DNA of 64,000 nucleotides from JACCXG01 sp963834305 (GTDB taxonomy: Bacteria > Acidobacteriota > Vicinamibacteria > Vicinamibacterales > 2-12-FULL-66-21): contig CAWIAX010000002.1 in the NCBI GenBank assembly GCA_963834305.1, positions 806,001 to 870,000 on the forward strand. Direction: 5' to 3'. The position numbers were made by a program, and so were the translations under genes. Below the pieces are notes generated by a model, which saw only the letters and a program-made list of their open reading frames with translations, had not been told where the DNA came from and ran no database searches. Shown one piece after another: positions 54,396-63,475 of the stretch (its first letter is position 1; every line of letters begins with the position of its first letter).

Positions 54396-55174
54396 GCGCC
54401 ATGAACGACGACCCTCGAAACGACCCCTCCTGGCGCCGGTTCGACGCGCCCGACGACAGCGCGCGCGAGCAGGCGGACCGCGACCCGGCACCGGACGCCC
54501 CTGCGCCGGCCCAGGACACGACCATCGGGACGCTCGGCGACGAGCCCATGGGGGGCACGCCCCGCGACACCCCCTTCTCGCACGCGGTTCCGGAGCCGCC
54601 GCGCGACCCCAGGTTCGATCCGCCCGGGCGGCAGGAACCGGCGTCGCCGGTCACGCTCGGACGCATCGGCGAGGAGCTGTTCGCCTGGCTCAAGACGCTC
54701 GCCTCGGCCGCGGTCTACGCCACGCTGATCGTCACGTTCGGGTTCCAGGTGGCCCGAGTCGAGGGCCAGAGCATGGCGCCGACCCTGGCCGATCAGGATC
54801 GGCTGATCGTCAACAAGCTCGCCTACCGGATCGGCCAGCCGCAGGTCGGCGACATCGTGATGCTCTACTATCCGCGCAACCCCGAGAAGTCGTTCGTGAA
54901 GCGGGTGATCGCGGAGGAGAACGACCAGATCCGGATCGTCGACGGGCGCGTCTACCGGAACGACGTGCCGATCAACGACGACTACGTGCCGCAGGAGTTC
55001 CGCAGCCACGACGACTACGGCCCGGAGGTCGTGCCGGAGGGCTACTACTTCGTGATGGGCGACCATCGCAACAACAGCTCCGACAGCCGCCACTGGAAGT
55101 TCGTGCCGAAGAAATACATCATCGGCAAGGTGCAGCTGCGCTGGTGGCCGGTGCCCCACGCGCGGATTTTCTGA
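54392..55174 (+). CDS. lepB: Signal peptidase I
   Basis: A 260-residue type I leader peptidase. One transmembrane helix (about 100-120) precedes the catalytic Ser127 (VEGQSMAPTL) and Lys170 (KSFVKRVIA); GDHRNNSSDSRHW is the conserved box E. An unusual 90-residue acidic, Pro-rich cytosolic N-terminus precedes the helix; whether translation starts further in is unclear, but the ATGA overlap with the regulator supports this start. It removes signal peptides at the periplasmic face. Confidence 0.94.
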   Translation: MSAMNDDPRNDPSWRRFDAPDDSAREQADRDPAPDAPAPAQDTTIGTLGDEPMGGTPRDTPFSHAVPEPPRDPRFDPPGRQEPASPVTLGRIGEELFAWLKTLASAAVYATLIVTFGFQVARVEGQSMAPTLADQDRLIVNKLAYRIGQPQVGDIVMLYYPRNPEKSFVKRVIAEENDQIRIVDGRVYRNDVPINDDYVPQEFRSHDDYGPEVVPEGYYFVMGDHRNNSSDSRHWKFVPKKYIIGKVQLRWWPVPHARIF

Positions 55175-55182
55175 CCGCGGCG

Positions 55183-57015
55183 TCAGTCGCCGTACAGCGC
55201 CGCGATCCGATCCTGCCAGCGCTCCGCCACGACCTTGCGCCGGACTTTCATGGACGGCGTGAGCTCGCCGCTGTCGATGGTGAACTCGCGCGGCAGCAGC
55301 GCGATCCGCTTGATCCGCTCGTACTGCGACAGATCGCGATTCAGCGCGTCGACAATCTCCTGGTAGAGGGCGATCGCGTCGGGACGGGCCACCAGCTCCT
55401 CGTGCGACGGCGGCCGTCCCAGGACTTGCAGGCGCCGCTCGAGGGCGGCGAACTCCGGCACGATCAGGGCAACCGCATAGCGCTGGCGGTCGCCGAGGAC
55501 CACGGCTTCGGCGATGAGCGGGCTCTGCCGGAGCACGGTCTCGATCGGCTGCGGCGCAATCTTCTTGCCCCCTGACGTCACCAGCAGATCCTTCTTCCGA
55601 TCGGTAATGGCCAGGTAGCCGTCGGCGTCCAGCGTGCCGATGTCGCCGGTGTGCAGCCAGCCGTCGCGGATCGCTTCGGCGCTCGCCTCCGGCTTGTTGT
55701 AGTAGCCGGTCATGAGGTTGGGGCCGCGCGCCAGAATCTCGCCGTCGTCCGCGATGCGCAACTCGACGCCGCGGACCGCCCGTCCGACGGTGCCGGACCG
55801 CGGCGCCGCCGGCGGGTTCACGGTCAGGATCGGCGCCGTTTCGGTCAGGCCGTAGCCTTCGACGATGGGCAGACCGACGCCGTAGAAGAACTCCGCCAGC
55901 GAGACCGGCAGCGGCGCGCTGCCGGACACCAGGTAGCGCAGCCGCCCTCCCACCCCCTGCCGGACCTTCGCGAACACCAGCCGGTCGGCGACGGCGGCCT
56001 GGACCGCCAGCAGGGGCGGCAGCCGCTGCTGGCGCAGCACGGCGCGGCCGCGGGCCGATGCCACGCCCATCGCCCAGCGGAACAGCGACGCCTTCGCCCC
56101 GGGCGCCGACAACCCCTTTTCGCTGATGCGCGCGTGGATTTTTTCGTAGACCCGCGGCACACCGGTGAACAGCGTTGGCCTGACCGCGGCGACGTCGCGG
56201 CCGATCGTATCGAACGACTCCGCGAACACGACCGTGACGCCGCGGAGCAGGTAGACGTAGGACACCATGCGCTCGAAGGCGTGGCTGAGCGGCAGGAACG
56301 AGACCGCCACATCCTCCTGCTGCACGTCCAGCGCCTCGGCCCCGGCGTACATGTTCGCGACCAGGCTCGCGTGCGTGAGCATCACCCCTTTGGGCTCGCC
56401 GGTCGTGCCCGAGGTGTAGATGATGGTCGCCAGGTCGCCGGGTTCGAGCCGGCGCGCCGCCTCCTTGAACTCGCGGCCGGCCCCCCACTCCGCCATCAGC
56501 CGCGCGTGGCCGCGCGCCGCCACCTCGTCGAAGGTGAGCGCCGAAGGCGTGGTGGTCGCCGGCGCCTCCATCGACACGATCGCCTCCAGCCCTGGAAGCT
56601 GGTGCCGCACCTCGAGGATCTTCTCGAGCTGCAGGCGGGTGGACACGACCGCGATGCGCGCGCCGCTGTCGCGCAGGATGTAGTGCGCCTGCGCCGCCGA
56701 CAGGGTGGGATAGATCGGCACGGTGACCCCGCCGCCGGTCACGACGGCCAGGTCGGTGAGGATCCATTCCGGACGGCTCTCCGAGACAATGGCGACGCGG
56801 TCGCCGCGCGACAGGCCGAGCGCCGTGAGGCCGAGCGACAGGTCCCGCACCCGCTCGAAGACCTCCCGGCTCCCCAGGCCCTCGACCGTCCCGCCCCGGC
56901 TCCGGCCGAGCAGCAACGGCTTCTGGAAGCGGCCCATGACGTGGAACGGGAGGTCGGCGATGGTGCGGACGCTCGACTCGGTCCCCGGATCATCCGGCGG
57001 CTGGCTGGTGGTCAC
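55183..57015 (-). CDS. fadD: Long-chain fatty-acid--CoA ligase
   Basis: A 610-residue AMP-forming acyl-CoA synthetase with the P-loop IIYTSGTTGEPKGVMLTH, the A5 motif VEGYGLTETAPI, GWLHTGDIG and DRKKDLLVTSGGKKIAPQPIE, the long-chain type (AMP-binding, FACL). It activates fatty acids for beta-oxidation or lipid synthesis. GTG start at 57015 with a perfect TATAAT seven bases upstream. Convergent with lepB. Confidence 0.92.
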   Translation of the reverse strand: MTTSQPPDDPGTESSVRTIADLPFHVMGRFQKPLLLGRSRGGTVEGLGSREVFERVRDLSLGLTALGLSRGDRVAIVSESRPEWILTDLAVVTGGGVTVPIYPTLSAAQAHYILRDSGARIAVVSTRLQLEKILEVRHQLPGLEAIVSMEAPATTTPSALTFDEVAARGHARLMAEWGAGREFKEAARRLEPGDLATIIYTSGTTGEPKGVMLTHASLVANMYAGAEALDVQQEDVAVSFLPLSHAFERMVSYVYLLRGVTVVFAESFDTIGRDVAAVRPTLFTGVPRVYEKIHARISEKGLSAPGAKASLFRWAMGVASARGRAVLRQQRLPPLLAVQAAVADRLVFAKVRQGVGGRLRYLVSGSAPLPVSLAEFFYGVGLPIVEGYGLTETAPILTVNPPAAPRSGTVGRAVRGVELRIADDGEILARGPNLMTGYYNKPEASAEAIRDGWLHTGDIGTLDADGYLAITDRKKDLLVTSGGKKIAPQPIETVLRQSPLIAEAVVLGDRQRYAVALIVPEFAALERRLQVLGRPPSHEELVARPDAIALYQEIVDALNRDLSQYERIKRIALLPREFTIDSGELTPSMKVRRKVVAERWQDRIAALYGD

Positions 57016-57022
57016 GTCGCGG

Positions 57023-57028
57023 ATTATA
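57023..57028 (-). promoter_or_regulatory. -10 element (TATAAT) of a leaderless promoter for fadD
   Basis: A perfect consensus hexamer on the minus strand, exactly seven bases before the GTG start at 57015. Confidence 0.6.
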
Positions 57029-57039
57029 GCGGCTCGATC

Positions 57040-58023
57040 CTAATAGCCGGCGCGCTTGTCGACCCGGTTCACCAGCTCGACGCCGCGCTCGAACCGCCGC
57101 AGGTTCCCGGCGAACAGGTCGGTGGCCGCGTTCCAGTGGTCCTGACTGAAGCCGGACGTGTGCGGGGTGATGAGCAGGTTCGGCACCGTCCAGAGGGGGC
57201 TGTCCGGGCCGAGCGGCTCGCGGCGGAAGACGTCGAGCGCCGCCCCCGCGATGCGTCCGTCGCGGAGCGCGCGCGCGAGCGCGTCTTCGTCCACGAGCCC
57301 GCCGCGGCTGACGTTCACGAGCACCGCGCCGGGCGGCAGGGCCTCGATCTCCCGGGCGCCGATCAGCCCGCGGGTCTGCGGCGTCTGCGGCGCCGCGATC
57401 ACGACCACGTCGGCATGCGGCAGCTGCTCCAGCAGCGCCTCCGGCCCGGCGACGGCGCCCACCCCGCCCGGGAGCGCAGCGTCCGGCCGCCGCCGGATGC
57501 CGGTGACCGTGGCGCCGAGGGCCTGCATCCGCGCCGCCGTCTCCGCCCCGATGGCCCCGAGGCCAATCACGAGCACGCGGGATCCGGCGATCGTCCGGTT
57601 CCCCGGCGGAGCGGGGATCTCGTCCTGCGCCCACGTGCGGGCGCGCTGGCGCTCGAAGGCGAGCGGCAGGCGGCGGAAGATCGCGAGGGTCACCGCCAGC
57701 ACGTGTTCGGCGATCGTCCGGGCCGAGAGGCCGCGCGAATTGGTCAGCTCGACCGCGCTGGCCAGCATCTCGGGATACATCATCCCGGCCACGCCGGCCG
57801 CGGGGCTGTGGATCCAGCGCAGCCGTGGGGCCTGCGCCAGCAGGTCCGCGCCGATCTGGGAGGAGAACGCCACCTCGGCCGCCGCCATCATCGGCAGGGC
57901 GTCGGCGTCGCTGCGCGCGTGCAGGAAGGTGTGGCCGGGAAAGTCGCGCCGCAGGCGTTCGACCTGCGCGTCGGGCACCGTCCACATCCGGAACACGCTG
58001 TGGATGAGCACGAGGATGTTCAC
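57040..58023 (-). CDS. D-2-hydroxyacid dehydrogenase (NAD-dependent)
   Basis: A 327-residue protein with the Rossmann motif VIGLGAIGAETAARM, the substrate/catalytic segments VNVSRGGLVDEDAL and DVFRREPLGPDSPLW and the catalytic His in NLLITPHTSGFSQDHW. It reduces 2-oxoacids or oxidises D-2-hydroxyacids; specificity unknown. The GTG at 58023 overlaps the moaC stop by four bases. Confidence 0.9.
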   Translation of the reverse strand: MNILVLIHSVFRMWTVPDAQVERLRRDFPGHTFLHARSDADALPMMAAAEVAFSSQIGADLLAQAPRLRWIHSPAAGVAGMMYPEMLASAVELTNSRGLSARTIAEHVLAVTLAIFRRLPLAFERQRARTWAQDEIPAPPGNRTIAGSRVLVIGLGAIGAETAARMQALGATVTGIRRRPDAALPGGVGAVAGPEALLEQLPHADVVVIAAPQTPQTRGLIGAREIEALPPGAVLVNVSRGGLVDEDALARALRDGRIAGAALDVFRREPLGPDSPLWTVPNLLITPHTSGFSQDHWNAATDLFAGNLRRFERGVELVNRVDKRAGY

Positions 58024-58544
58024 GCGGTGAAGTGCCCGCTCCGTCCGCCCGATTTCTCGACGACGCGAATGCCGTCGATCACCATCGTCTTGTCCACCGC
58101 CTTGACCATGTCGTATACGGTGAGGGCCGCGACAGCCACGGCAGTCAACGCCTCCATCTCCACCCCCGTCTGCGCGGTGGTGCGCACCCGGGCGTGGATG
58201 GTATACCCGCGCGGGTCCGGCGTGAGCGTGACGTCCACGTGCGTCACCGGCAGCGGATGGCACAGCGGAATCAGGTCGGCGGTCCGCTTGGCCGCCATGA
58301 TGCCGGCCAGCCGCGCGGCCTGCAGCGGGTCCCCTTTTTTGAGCCGGCCGGACTGGATCTGGCGCACGGCCACGCGCGACATCGAGATGCGTCCCTCCGC
58401 CGCCGCCTCCCGCGCGGTGACCGCCTTGCCGCTGACGTCCACCATCCGCACCGTGCCGGTCTCGTCCACGTGCGACAGTGCGGGCCGGGCCCCGGTGCCC
58501 CGCCCGCGGCCGCCGGCTTTCGCGCCGCGACGCTCAGTCCCCAT
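58020..58544 (-). CDS. moaC: Cyclic pyranopterin monophosphate synthase MoaC
   Basis: A 174-residue enzyme of molybdenum cofactor synthesis. The family segments MVDVSGKAVTAREA, LIPLCHPLPVTHVDV and GVEMEALTAVAVAALTVYDM are all present. About 25 extra Gly/Arg-rich residues precede them, so the true start could be later than the ATG at 58544 (which overlaps rex by 11 bases). Other moa/moe genes are not in the window. Confidence 0.93.
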   Translation of the reverse strand: MGTERRGAKAGGRGRGTGARPALSHVDETGTVRMVDVSGKAVTAREAAAEGRISMSRVAVRQIQSGRLKKGDPLQAARLAGIMAAKRTADLIPLCHPLPVTHVDVTLTPDPRGYTIHARVRTTAQTGVEMEALTAVAVAALTVYDMVKAVDKTMVIDGIRVVEKSGGRSGHFTA

Positions 58545-59223
58545 CACTCTCTCCCTGTGCCAGAAAAAACGAGAGACTCTCGAGCGACACCGTCAGGTCC
58601 ACGCTCTTGACCTTCACGTCGGGAGGCACCGTCAACGTCCCGGGGGAAAAGTTCAGCACCGCCTTGATGCCGGCCGCCACGACCTCGTTGACGACCGCCT
58701 GTGCCGACGCCGCCGGCACGGCAATCACGGCGATGCGGAGGCGTTCCTGCCGGACCGTCCGCCGGAAGACGCGGATGTCGTGAATCGGCACGCCGCCGCG
58801 CGAGCGCTGGCCGATCTTCTCCCGCTGCGTGTCGAACAGCGCCGCGATCCGGAACCCCTCGGTGCGGAACCCGGGATAATCCGCCAGGGCGAGCCCGAGG
58901 TTGCCGGCTCCCATGATCGCGACGCCGACGCGGCGGTCGAGCCCGAGGATCTGCCGCAGGTGCGTGCGGAGCTCCTCCACGTAGTAGCCGACCCCGCGCA
59001 CGCCGAATTCGCCGAAGTAGGCGAGATCCTTGCGGATCTGGGCAGCATTCAGGTGGAACTGCTCGGCGAGCGCCTGCGAGGAGATGGTCTTGACGCCGGC
59101 ATGGTCGAGGGCGTTCAGGCAGCGGAGGTAGACGGACAGCCGGTTGGTCGTCAGCTCCGGGACCGGCTCGAGCGCCTCCCGGGCCGGTGGCGCCGCCTGC
59201 GAAACCTTGTTCGGTTTCTTCAC
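58534..59223 (-). CDS. rex: Redox-sensing transcriptional repressor Rex
   Basis: A 229-residue Rex: winged helix (RLSVYLRCLNALDHAGVKTISSQALAE, KDLAYFGEFGVRGVGY) and NAD(H)-binding Rossmann domain (VAIMGAGNLGLALADY, FDTQREKIGQ). It senses the NADH/NAD ratio and represses fermentation and respiration genes. GTG start at 59223. A TACAAT lies nine bases upstream, and the first codons contain the Rex half-site TTGTGAA. It leads moaC and the 2-hydroxyacid dehydrogenase. Confidence 0.95.
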   Translation of the reverse strand: MKKPNKVSQAAPPAREALEPVPELTTNRLSVYLRCLNALDHAGVKTISSQALAEQFHLNAAQIRKDLAYFGEFGVRGVGYYVEELRTHLRQILGLDRRVGVAIMGAGNLGLALADYPGFRTEGFRIAALFDTQREKIGQRSRGGVPIHDIRVFRRTVRQERLRIAVIAVPAASAQAVVNEVVAAGIKAVLNFSPGTLTVPPDVKVKSVDLTVSLESLSFFLAQGESDGD

Positions 59224-59238
59224 AAGCTGTCGATTGTA
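59215..59238 (-). promoter_or_regulatory. rex promoter and possible Rex half-operator
   Basis: TACAAT (59238-59233, minus strand) lies nine bases before the rex GTG. TTGTGAA, a perfect half of the Rex consensus (TTGTGAA-N4-TTCACAA), overlaps the start codon. The second half is degenerate, so autoregulation is only suggested. Confidence 0.35.
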
Positions 59239-59282
59239 CCCATCATGCCCGCCCGGCGACCATTCCCCCCCGGCGACATGGG

Positions 59283-59288
59283 CTAGAA
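59283..59288 (+). promoter_or_regulatory. -10 element upstream of the OPT transporter gene
   Basis: TAGAAT ends ten bases before the ATG at 59299. The rex and OPT start codons are 75 bases apart and divergent. Confidence 0.4.
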
Positions 59289-59298
59289 TCGCGCGGAC

Positions 59299-61257
59299 AT
59301 GGCGCACACACCGCAACCGTCGGCTCCCGATGCCTCGACCCGTCCCGGCTTCCGGCCCTACATCCCCGCCGCGAGCTCCCCGGCTGAGTTCACCATCAAG
59401 GCGATCCTGCTCGGCGCCGTCTTCGGCCTCATCTTCGGCGCGTCCACCGTCTACCTGGGGCTGCGCGCCGGGTTGACGGTCAGCGCCTCCATTCCGATCG
59501 CGGTCCTGGCCATCTCGGTGCTCAAACGCCTCGGCGGGTCCACCATCCTCGAGAACAACATCGTGCAGACGATCGGGTCGGCCGGCGAGTCGGTCGCCGC
59601 CGGCGTCGTCTTCACCGTCCCGGCGCTCATCTTCTTCGGCGAGCGCGGCCAGGGCTTCTTCAACTATTTCCAGATCACGATGCTCGCCTTTGCCGGCGGC
59701 ATCCTCGGCGTGCTGATGATGGTGCCGCTCCGCCGTGCGCTCATCGTCAAGGAACACGGCGTGCTCCCCTACCCCGAAGGCACGGCGTGCGCCGACGTCC
59801 TGGTGGCGGGCGAGCGCGGCGGCGCCCTGGCCACGACCGTGTTCCTGGGCCTCGGCGTCGGCGCGCTGTGGAAGGCGCTGTCGTGGATCGTCCAGGTGTT
59901 CCCGACGACCATCGGGCGGTCGGTGGCGCGCACCGGCATCTTCCCGAACGCGACGCTCAACCTCGACATCTCGCCGGAATACATGGGCGTGGGCTACGTC
60001 ATCGGCCCGCGCATCGCCGGCGTCATGTTCGCCGGCGGCGTGCTGTCGTGGCTGGTGCTGCTGCCGCTCCTCAGCATCATGGGCAACTACATGACCGTGC
60101 CCTTCCCGCCGGTGCCGGCCAGCGGCCTGCGCATCGACCAGATGACGCCGAACCAGCTGTGGAGCGCCTACATCCGCTACACCGGCGCGGGCGCCGTCCT
60201 GGCCGCCGGCCTCATCACCCTGGCGCGGACGATCCCGACGATCGTGTCGTCGTTCCGCGACAGCATCCGCGACTTCAGAACCCGCGGCACCGGCGGCCAG
60301 GCGCGGACGGAGCGCGACATGCCGATGTCGATCGTGCTCGTCGGCACGGTCCTCCTTGCCATCTTCCTGGCGGTCGCCCCCAACATGCCGACCCAGGGCA
60401 ACATCGTCGCCTCGATCCTGGTGGTCATCTTCGGTTTCTTCTTCGTCACGGTCTCGTCGCGCATCGTCGGGCTGATCGGCTCGTCGTCCAATCCGGTGTC
60501 GGGCATGACGATCGCGACCCTGATCCTGACGTGCACGATTTTCGTGGCGCTCGGCTGGACCGGCGAGTGGTATTCGCCGATCGCGCTCAGCGTCGGCGCG
60601 GTGGTGTGCATCGCGGCGGCCAACGCCGGCGCCACCTCCCAGGACCTCAAGACCGGCTACATCGTCGGGGCGACGCCGATCTACCAGCAGTACGGCTTGA
60701 TCATCGGCGTGCTCGTGTCGGCGCTGATCATCGGGTATACGACGCTCTACCTGCACGGTGTCATGACCATCGGGTCGGACGCCCTGCCCGCGCCCCAGGC
60801 CACCCTGATGGCGACGATCATCAAGGGGCTGCTCAGCCAGAACCTGCCGTGGGGCCTGGTGCTCGTCGGCGTGTTCATCGCCATCACGCTCGAGCTGTGC
60901 GGCATCCACTCGCTCTCGTTTGCCGTCGGGTCGTACCTGCCGATTGCCACCACGGCGCCGATCTTTGCCGGCGGCCTGGTGCGGGCGTACGTGGAGCGGA
61001 AGACCGGCGCGGCCGAGGAGTCGGAAGTGGGGTCGGGCACGCTGTTCAGCTCGGGGCTGATTGCCGGCGGGTCGCTTGCCGGCATCCTCTACGCGGTACT
61101 GTTCGGCCGTGGCGTGATTCCCGAGGCGGACGGCGCGGACGCGCTCGCGCCGCTGGCGTTCCTGCACGACGGGACCGGCGGGCTGGTGGCGGGAGGCCTG
61201 CTCTTCTTCGGCCTCGGCGTGATTCTGTCGAAGATCGGGCAGCGGAAGCTGCAGTAG
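59299..61257 (+). CDS. OPT-family oligopeptide transporter
   Basis: A 652-residue polytopic membrane protein with about 15 helices and the OPT-family pattern: FTIKAILLGAVFGLIFGAST, YLGLRAGLTVSASIPIAVL, ILENNIVQTIGSAGESVAAG and repeated Gly-rich helices. Bacterial OPT proteins import peptides or metal chelates by proton symport. Divergent from rex. Confidence 0.93.
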   Translation: MAHTPQPSAPDASTRPGFRPYIPAASSPAEFTIKAILLGAVFGLIFGASTVYLGLRAGLTVSASIPIAVLAISVLKRLGGSTILENNIVQTIGSAGESVAAGVVFTVPALIFFGERGQGFFNYFQITMLAFAGGILGVLMMVPLRRALIVKEHGVLPYPEGTACADVLVAGERGGALATTVFLGLGVGALWKALSWIVQVFPTTIGRSVARTGIFPNATLNLDISPEYMGVGYVIGPRIAGVMFAGGVLSWLVLLPLLSIMGNYMTVPFPPVPASGLRIDQMTPNQLWSAYIRYTGAGAVLAAGLITLARTIPTIVSSFRDSIRDFRTRGTGGQARTERDMPMSIVLVGTVLLAIFLAVAPNMPTQGNIVASILVVIFGFFFVTVSSRIVGLIGSSSNPVSGMTIATLILTCTIFVALGWTGEWYSPIALSVGAVVCIAAANAGATSQDLKTGYIVGATPIYQQYGLIIGVLVSALIIGYTTLYLHGVMTIGSDALPAPQATLMATIIKGLLSQNLPWGLVLVGVFIAITLELCGIHSLSFAVGSYLPIATTAPIFAGGLVRAYVERKTGAAEESEVGSGTLFSSGLIAGGSLAGILYAVLFGRGVIPEADGADALAPLAFLHDGTGGLVAGGLLFFGLGVILSKIGQRKLQ

Positions 61258-61271
61258 GCGCGGGGGCCGGC

Positions 61272-61895
61272 TCAGCCCCCGGTCGCGGCCCCGGCCCCGG
61301 CGCCCGGGGCCGGCTGCATCGCGCGCGTCCACCGGCGCTTGACCGCGCGGACGATCCACGCCGCGAACACCGCCATCAGCACCAGGGAGACGGCCACCAC
61401 CACGGCCGCGGCGACCGGGTACTTCAGGGCCAGGAAGCCGAGGCCGACCACGAACACGTCTTCCGTGGCGCTCAGGATCCAGTTGGTGAACGGCTCCGGG
61501 CTGGTATTGGCCACCGCCCGGGTGCCGGCCTTGGTCAGGTGCGAGCCGGCTGCCAGCGTGCCGCCCACGAGCGCGACCAGGCCCTCCACGGCGGGGCTCG
61601 CCTCGCCCAGCGTCGCGACCGCGATGAGCGCGCCGCCGACCGGCCGGATCACGGTGTGCAGCGCATCCCAGAGCGAATCGACCCAGGGAATCTTGTCGGC
61701 AAAGAACTCCACGACGTAGAGCACGAGCGCCACACCGATGATCAGGTCGCTGTCGAACACGCGGTACTGCTCGGGCAGCGACACCCACCCGTAACGCGAC
61801 GCCAGCCCGAGGAGGGCGACCGTCGCATACAGGTTGATGCCGGCCGCGAAGGAGAATCCCGCCGTCCGGCCGATCCCGGCAAGCAGCTCAATCAT
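61272..61895 (-). CDS. DUF4126 membrane protein
   Basis: A 207-residue protein with four to five helices and the DUF4126 pattern (GINLYATVALLGLASRYGW, FADKIPWVDSLWDALHT). Function unknown. Its ATG lies inside the 3' end of plsC (8-base overlap), so the pair is coupled. Confidence 0.85.
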   Translation of the reverse strand: MIELLAGIGRTAGFSFAAGINLYATVALLGLASRYGWVSLPEQYRVFDSDLIIGVALVLYVVEFFADKIPWVDSLWDALHTVIRPVGGALIAVATLGEASPAVEGLVALVGGTLAAGSHLTKAGTRAVANTSPEPFTNWILSATEDVFVVGLGFLALKYPVAAAVVVAVSLVLMAVFAAWIVRAVKRRWTRAMQPAPGAGAGAATGG

Positions 61896-62634
61896 GGCAG
61901 CCCTCCAGCAGACGCTCGACCTCTCCGCGCACCCGCCCCACCAGCTCGTCCCTCTCGCCCATTGTGAGCCCGGCGGTCTCGATGGGCGAGCCAAATGCGA
62001 TCGTGACGGCCACCGGCTGAATCCAGGGGCTCCCTTTGCGCATGGCATCCCGGGCGCCGGTGATGGCGACCGGGACGATCGGGGCCTGCGCCTGGATGGC
62101 CATGATGAAGCCCCCCTTCTTGAACGGCAGCAGGCCGCCGGAGCGGCTGCGGGTGCCTTCGGGGAAGATCAGGAACGAGTTGCCGGCGCGCAGGGCCGCG
62201 GCCGCCCGCTCGATGGCGGGCAGGCTCTGGTCGCGGTTGCCGCGCTGGAGCGGCACGAAGCCCGCCAGGTCGAACGCCTGGGTCAGGACCGGCAGCTTCC
62301 GGAGCTCGGCCTTGTAGAGGATGCGCAGCCGCGGGAAGAGGCCGCTGAGCGCGTCGAAGAGCAGGGGCGGCTCGACGTTGCTGGTGTGGTTGACCGCATA
62401 CACCGCCGCCCGGCCGGGACGGATGTGCTCCCTGCCGCGGACCTCATAACGAATGCCGCTCAGCACGAGGCCCAGGCGGACGCCCCAGACGCCGACGGTG
62501 TAGAGGATCGAGGGACGGCCGATCAGCACCGCCACGAGCACCGCCGGCGACCCCACCAGGAGCACGTAGAGGGACACCGCCACGTAGGTGAGGAAGGAGC
62601 GGACAGCGGCAATCACGGGCGGCTCGTACGGCAC
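61888..62634 (-). CDS. plsC: 1-acyl-sn-glycerol-3-phosphate acyltransferase family protein
   Basis: A 248-residue membrane acyltransferase. Motif I is NHTSNVEP (His83...Glu88), so the usual Asp of H-X4-D is Glu. Motif II FVPLQRGNRD and motif III FPEGTRSRSGGLLPFKKGG are intact, and VPVAITGA is motif IV. It probably acylates lysophosphatidate in phospholipid synthesis. GTG start at 62634; ends overlapping DUF4126. Confidence 0.88.
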   Translation of the reverse strand: MPYEPPVIAAVRSFLTYVAVSLYVLLVGSPAVLVAVLIGRPSILYTVGVWGVRLGLVLSGIRYEVRGREHIRPGRAAVYAVNHTSNVEPPLLFDALSGLFPRLRILYKAELRKLPVLTQAFDLAGFVPLQRGNRDQSLPAIERAAAALRAGNSFLIFPEGTRSRSGGLLPFKKGGFIMAIQAQAPIVPVAITGARDAMRKGSPWIQPVAVTIAFGSPIETAGLTMGERDELVGRVRGEVERLLEGCHD

Positions 62635-62697
62635 AGGCCGGAGCCTTCCGGCTCCGGCCTGCAGGGTGCTGAACGAAGATGAGCGTCGCGGTGCGTG

Positions 62698-63282
62698 TTA
62701 CGACGCTTTCGCGGTGCGGCGGGCCGTCACGCGCGTGGTCGGCGCCGGCGTGGCCTTCGCGGCTTTCGCGCGGGCAATGGAGCGGTTCTTCATGGTGAAG
62801 CAGCGCTCGAGCGCGCGATCCACCTTTTCCTCGATCTGGGCGGTCTTCTCGTGGGCGACTTCCGAGATCTCGGAAATGACGAGAAACTTCGCGCGATCGA
62901 GCATGCGCTTCTCCCGGAAGGAGAGATTCTTGGAGCGTGCCAGGAACGTCAGGCTCTTGAGGACTTCAACGACGTCGTAGATCGAGCCGGTGCGCATCCG
63001 GTCCGAATTGTCCTTGAAGCGGCCTTTCCAGTTCTGGTGATTGTCGATCTTGCCGTCCCCGAGCAGCGTGAACAACCGTTCGATTTCCTCGTCGCCGATC
63101 GCGCGTCGAAGCCCCACGCCATCCACGTTGTCCACCGGAACGAGCACCGTGGTCTCGTTCGCGACCATCTTGAGATGATAGAAGCCGCAGGTGGTGCCGA
63201 GGATGGTCTTGGTTTCGATACCCTGAACGACGCCGAGCCCGTGATTTGGGTAAATGACCTTGTCACCAACCTGGAATGTCAC
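62698..63282 (-). CDS. carD: CarD-family transcriptional regulator
   Basis: A 194-residue protein with the RNA-polymerase-interacting domain (FQVGDKVIYPNHGLGVVQGIE, HLKMVANETTVLVPVDN) and the helical C-terminal DNA-contact domain (FREKRMLDRAKFLVISEISE), plus an Ala/Thr/Lys-rich tail. CarD stabilises open promoter complexes, especially at rRNA and housekeeping promoters. GTG start behind GGGGGA. Confidence 0.92.
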   Translation of the reverse strand: MTFQVGDKVIYPNHGLGVVQGIETKTILGTTCGFYHLKMVANETTVLVPVDNVDGVGLRRAIGDEEIERLFTLLGDGKIDNHQNWKGRFKDNSDRMRTGSIYDVVEVLKSLTFLARSKNLSFREKRMLDRAKFLVISEISEVAHEKTAQIEEKVDRALERCFTMKNRSIARAKAAKATPAPTTRVTARRTAKAS

Positions 63283-63464
63283 ATGTCCCCCACTGAAGTA
63301 AGGTGGCTAGGCTAGGTGTGCGCCAATGAGCAGTAAGGGAAGTATACCCGATTTGTGCCGATCCGGCAACGAAAACCCCTGAAATCAAGGGCTTTTCGCC
63401 TCACGTCGCGATGCCATCCAACGCATGAGCTGGCGCTGAACCGCCGCCGGGAGCGGCCTCCCGC

Positions 63465-63470
63465 TATCAT
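63465..63470 (+). promoter_or_regulatory. -10 element of a leaderless promoter
   Basis: TATCAT ends five bases before the ATG at 63476. Confidence 0.4.
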
Positions 63471-63475
63471 GCGGC

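Noticed and set aside
55651..59286. Very long open frame on the plus strand (over 1200 codons)
   Set aside because: It runs antisense to fadD, the dehydrogenase, moaC and rex, all of which have clear catalytic motifs. The predicted protein is Arg/Ala/Gly-rich low complexity, as expected from G+C-rich antisense DNA.
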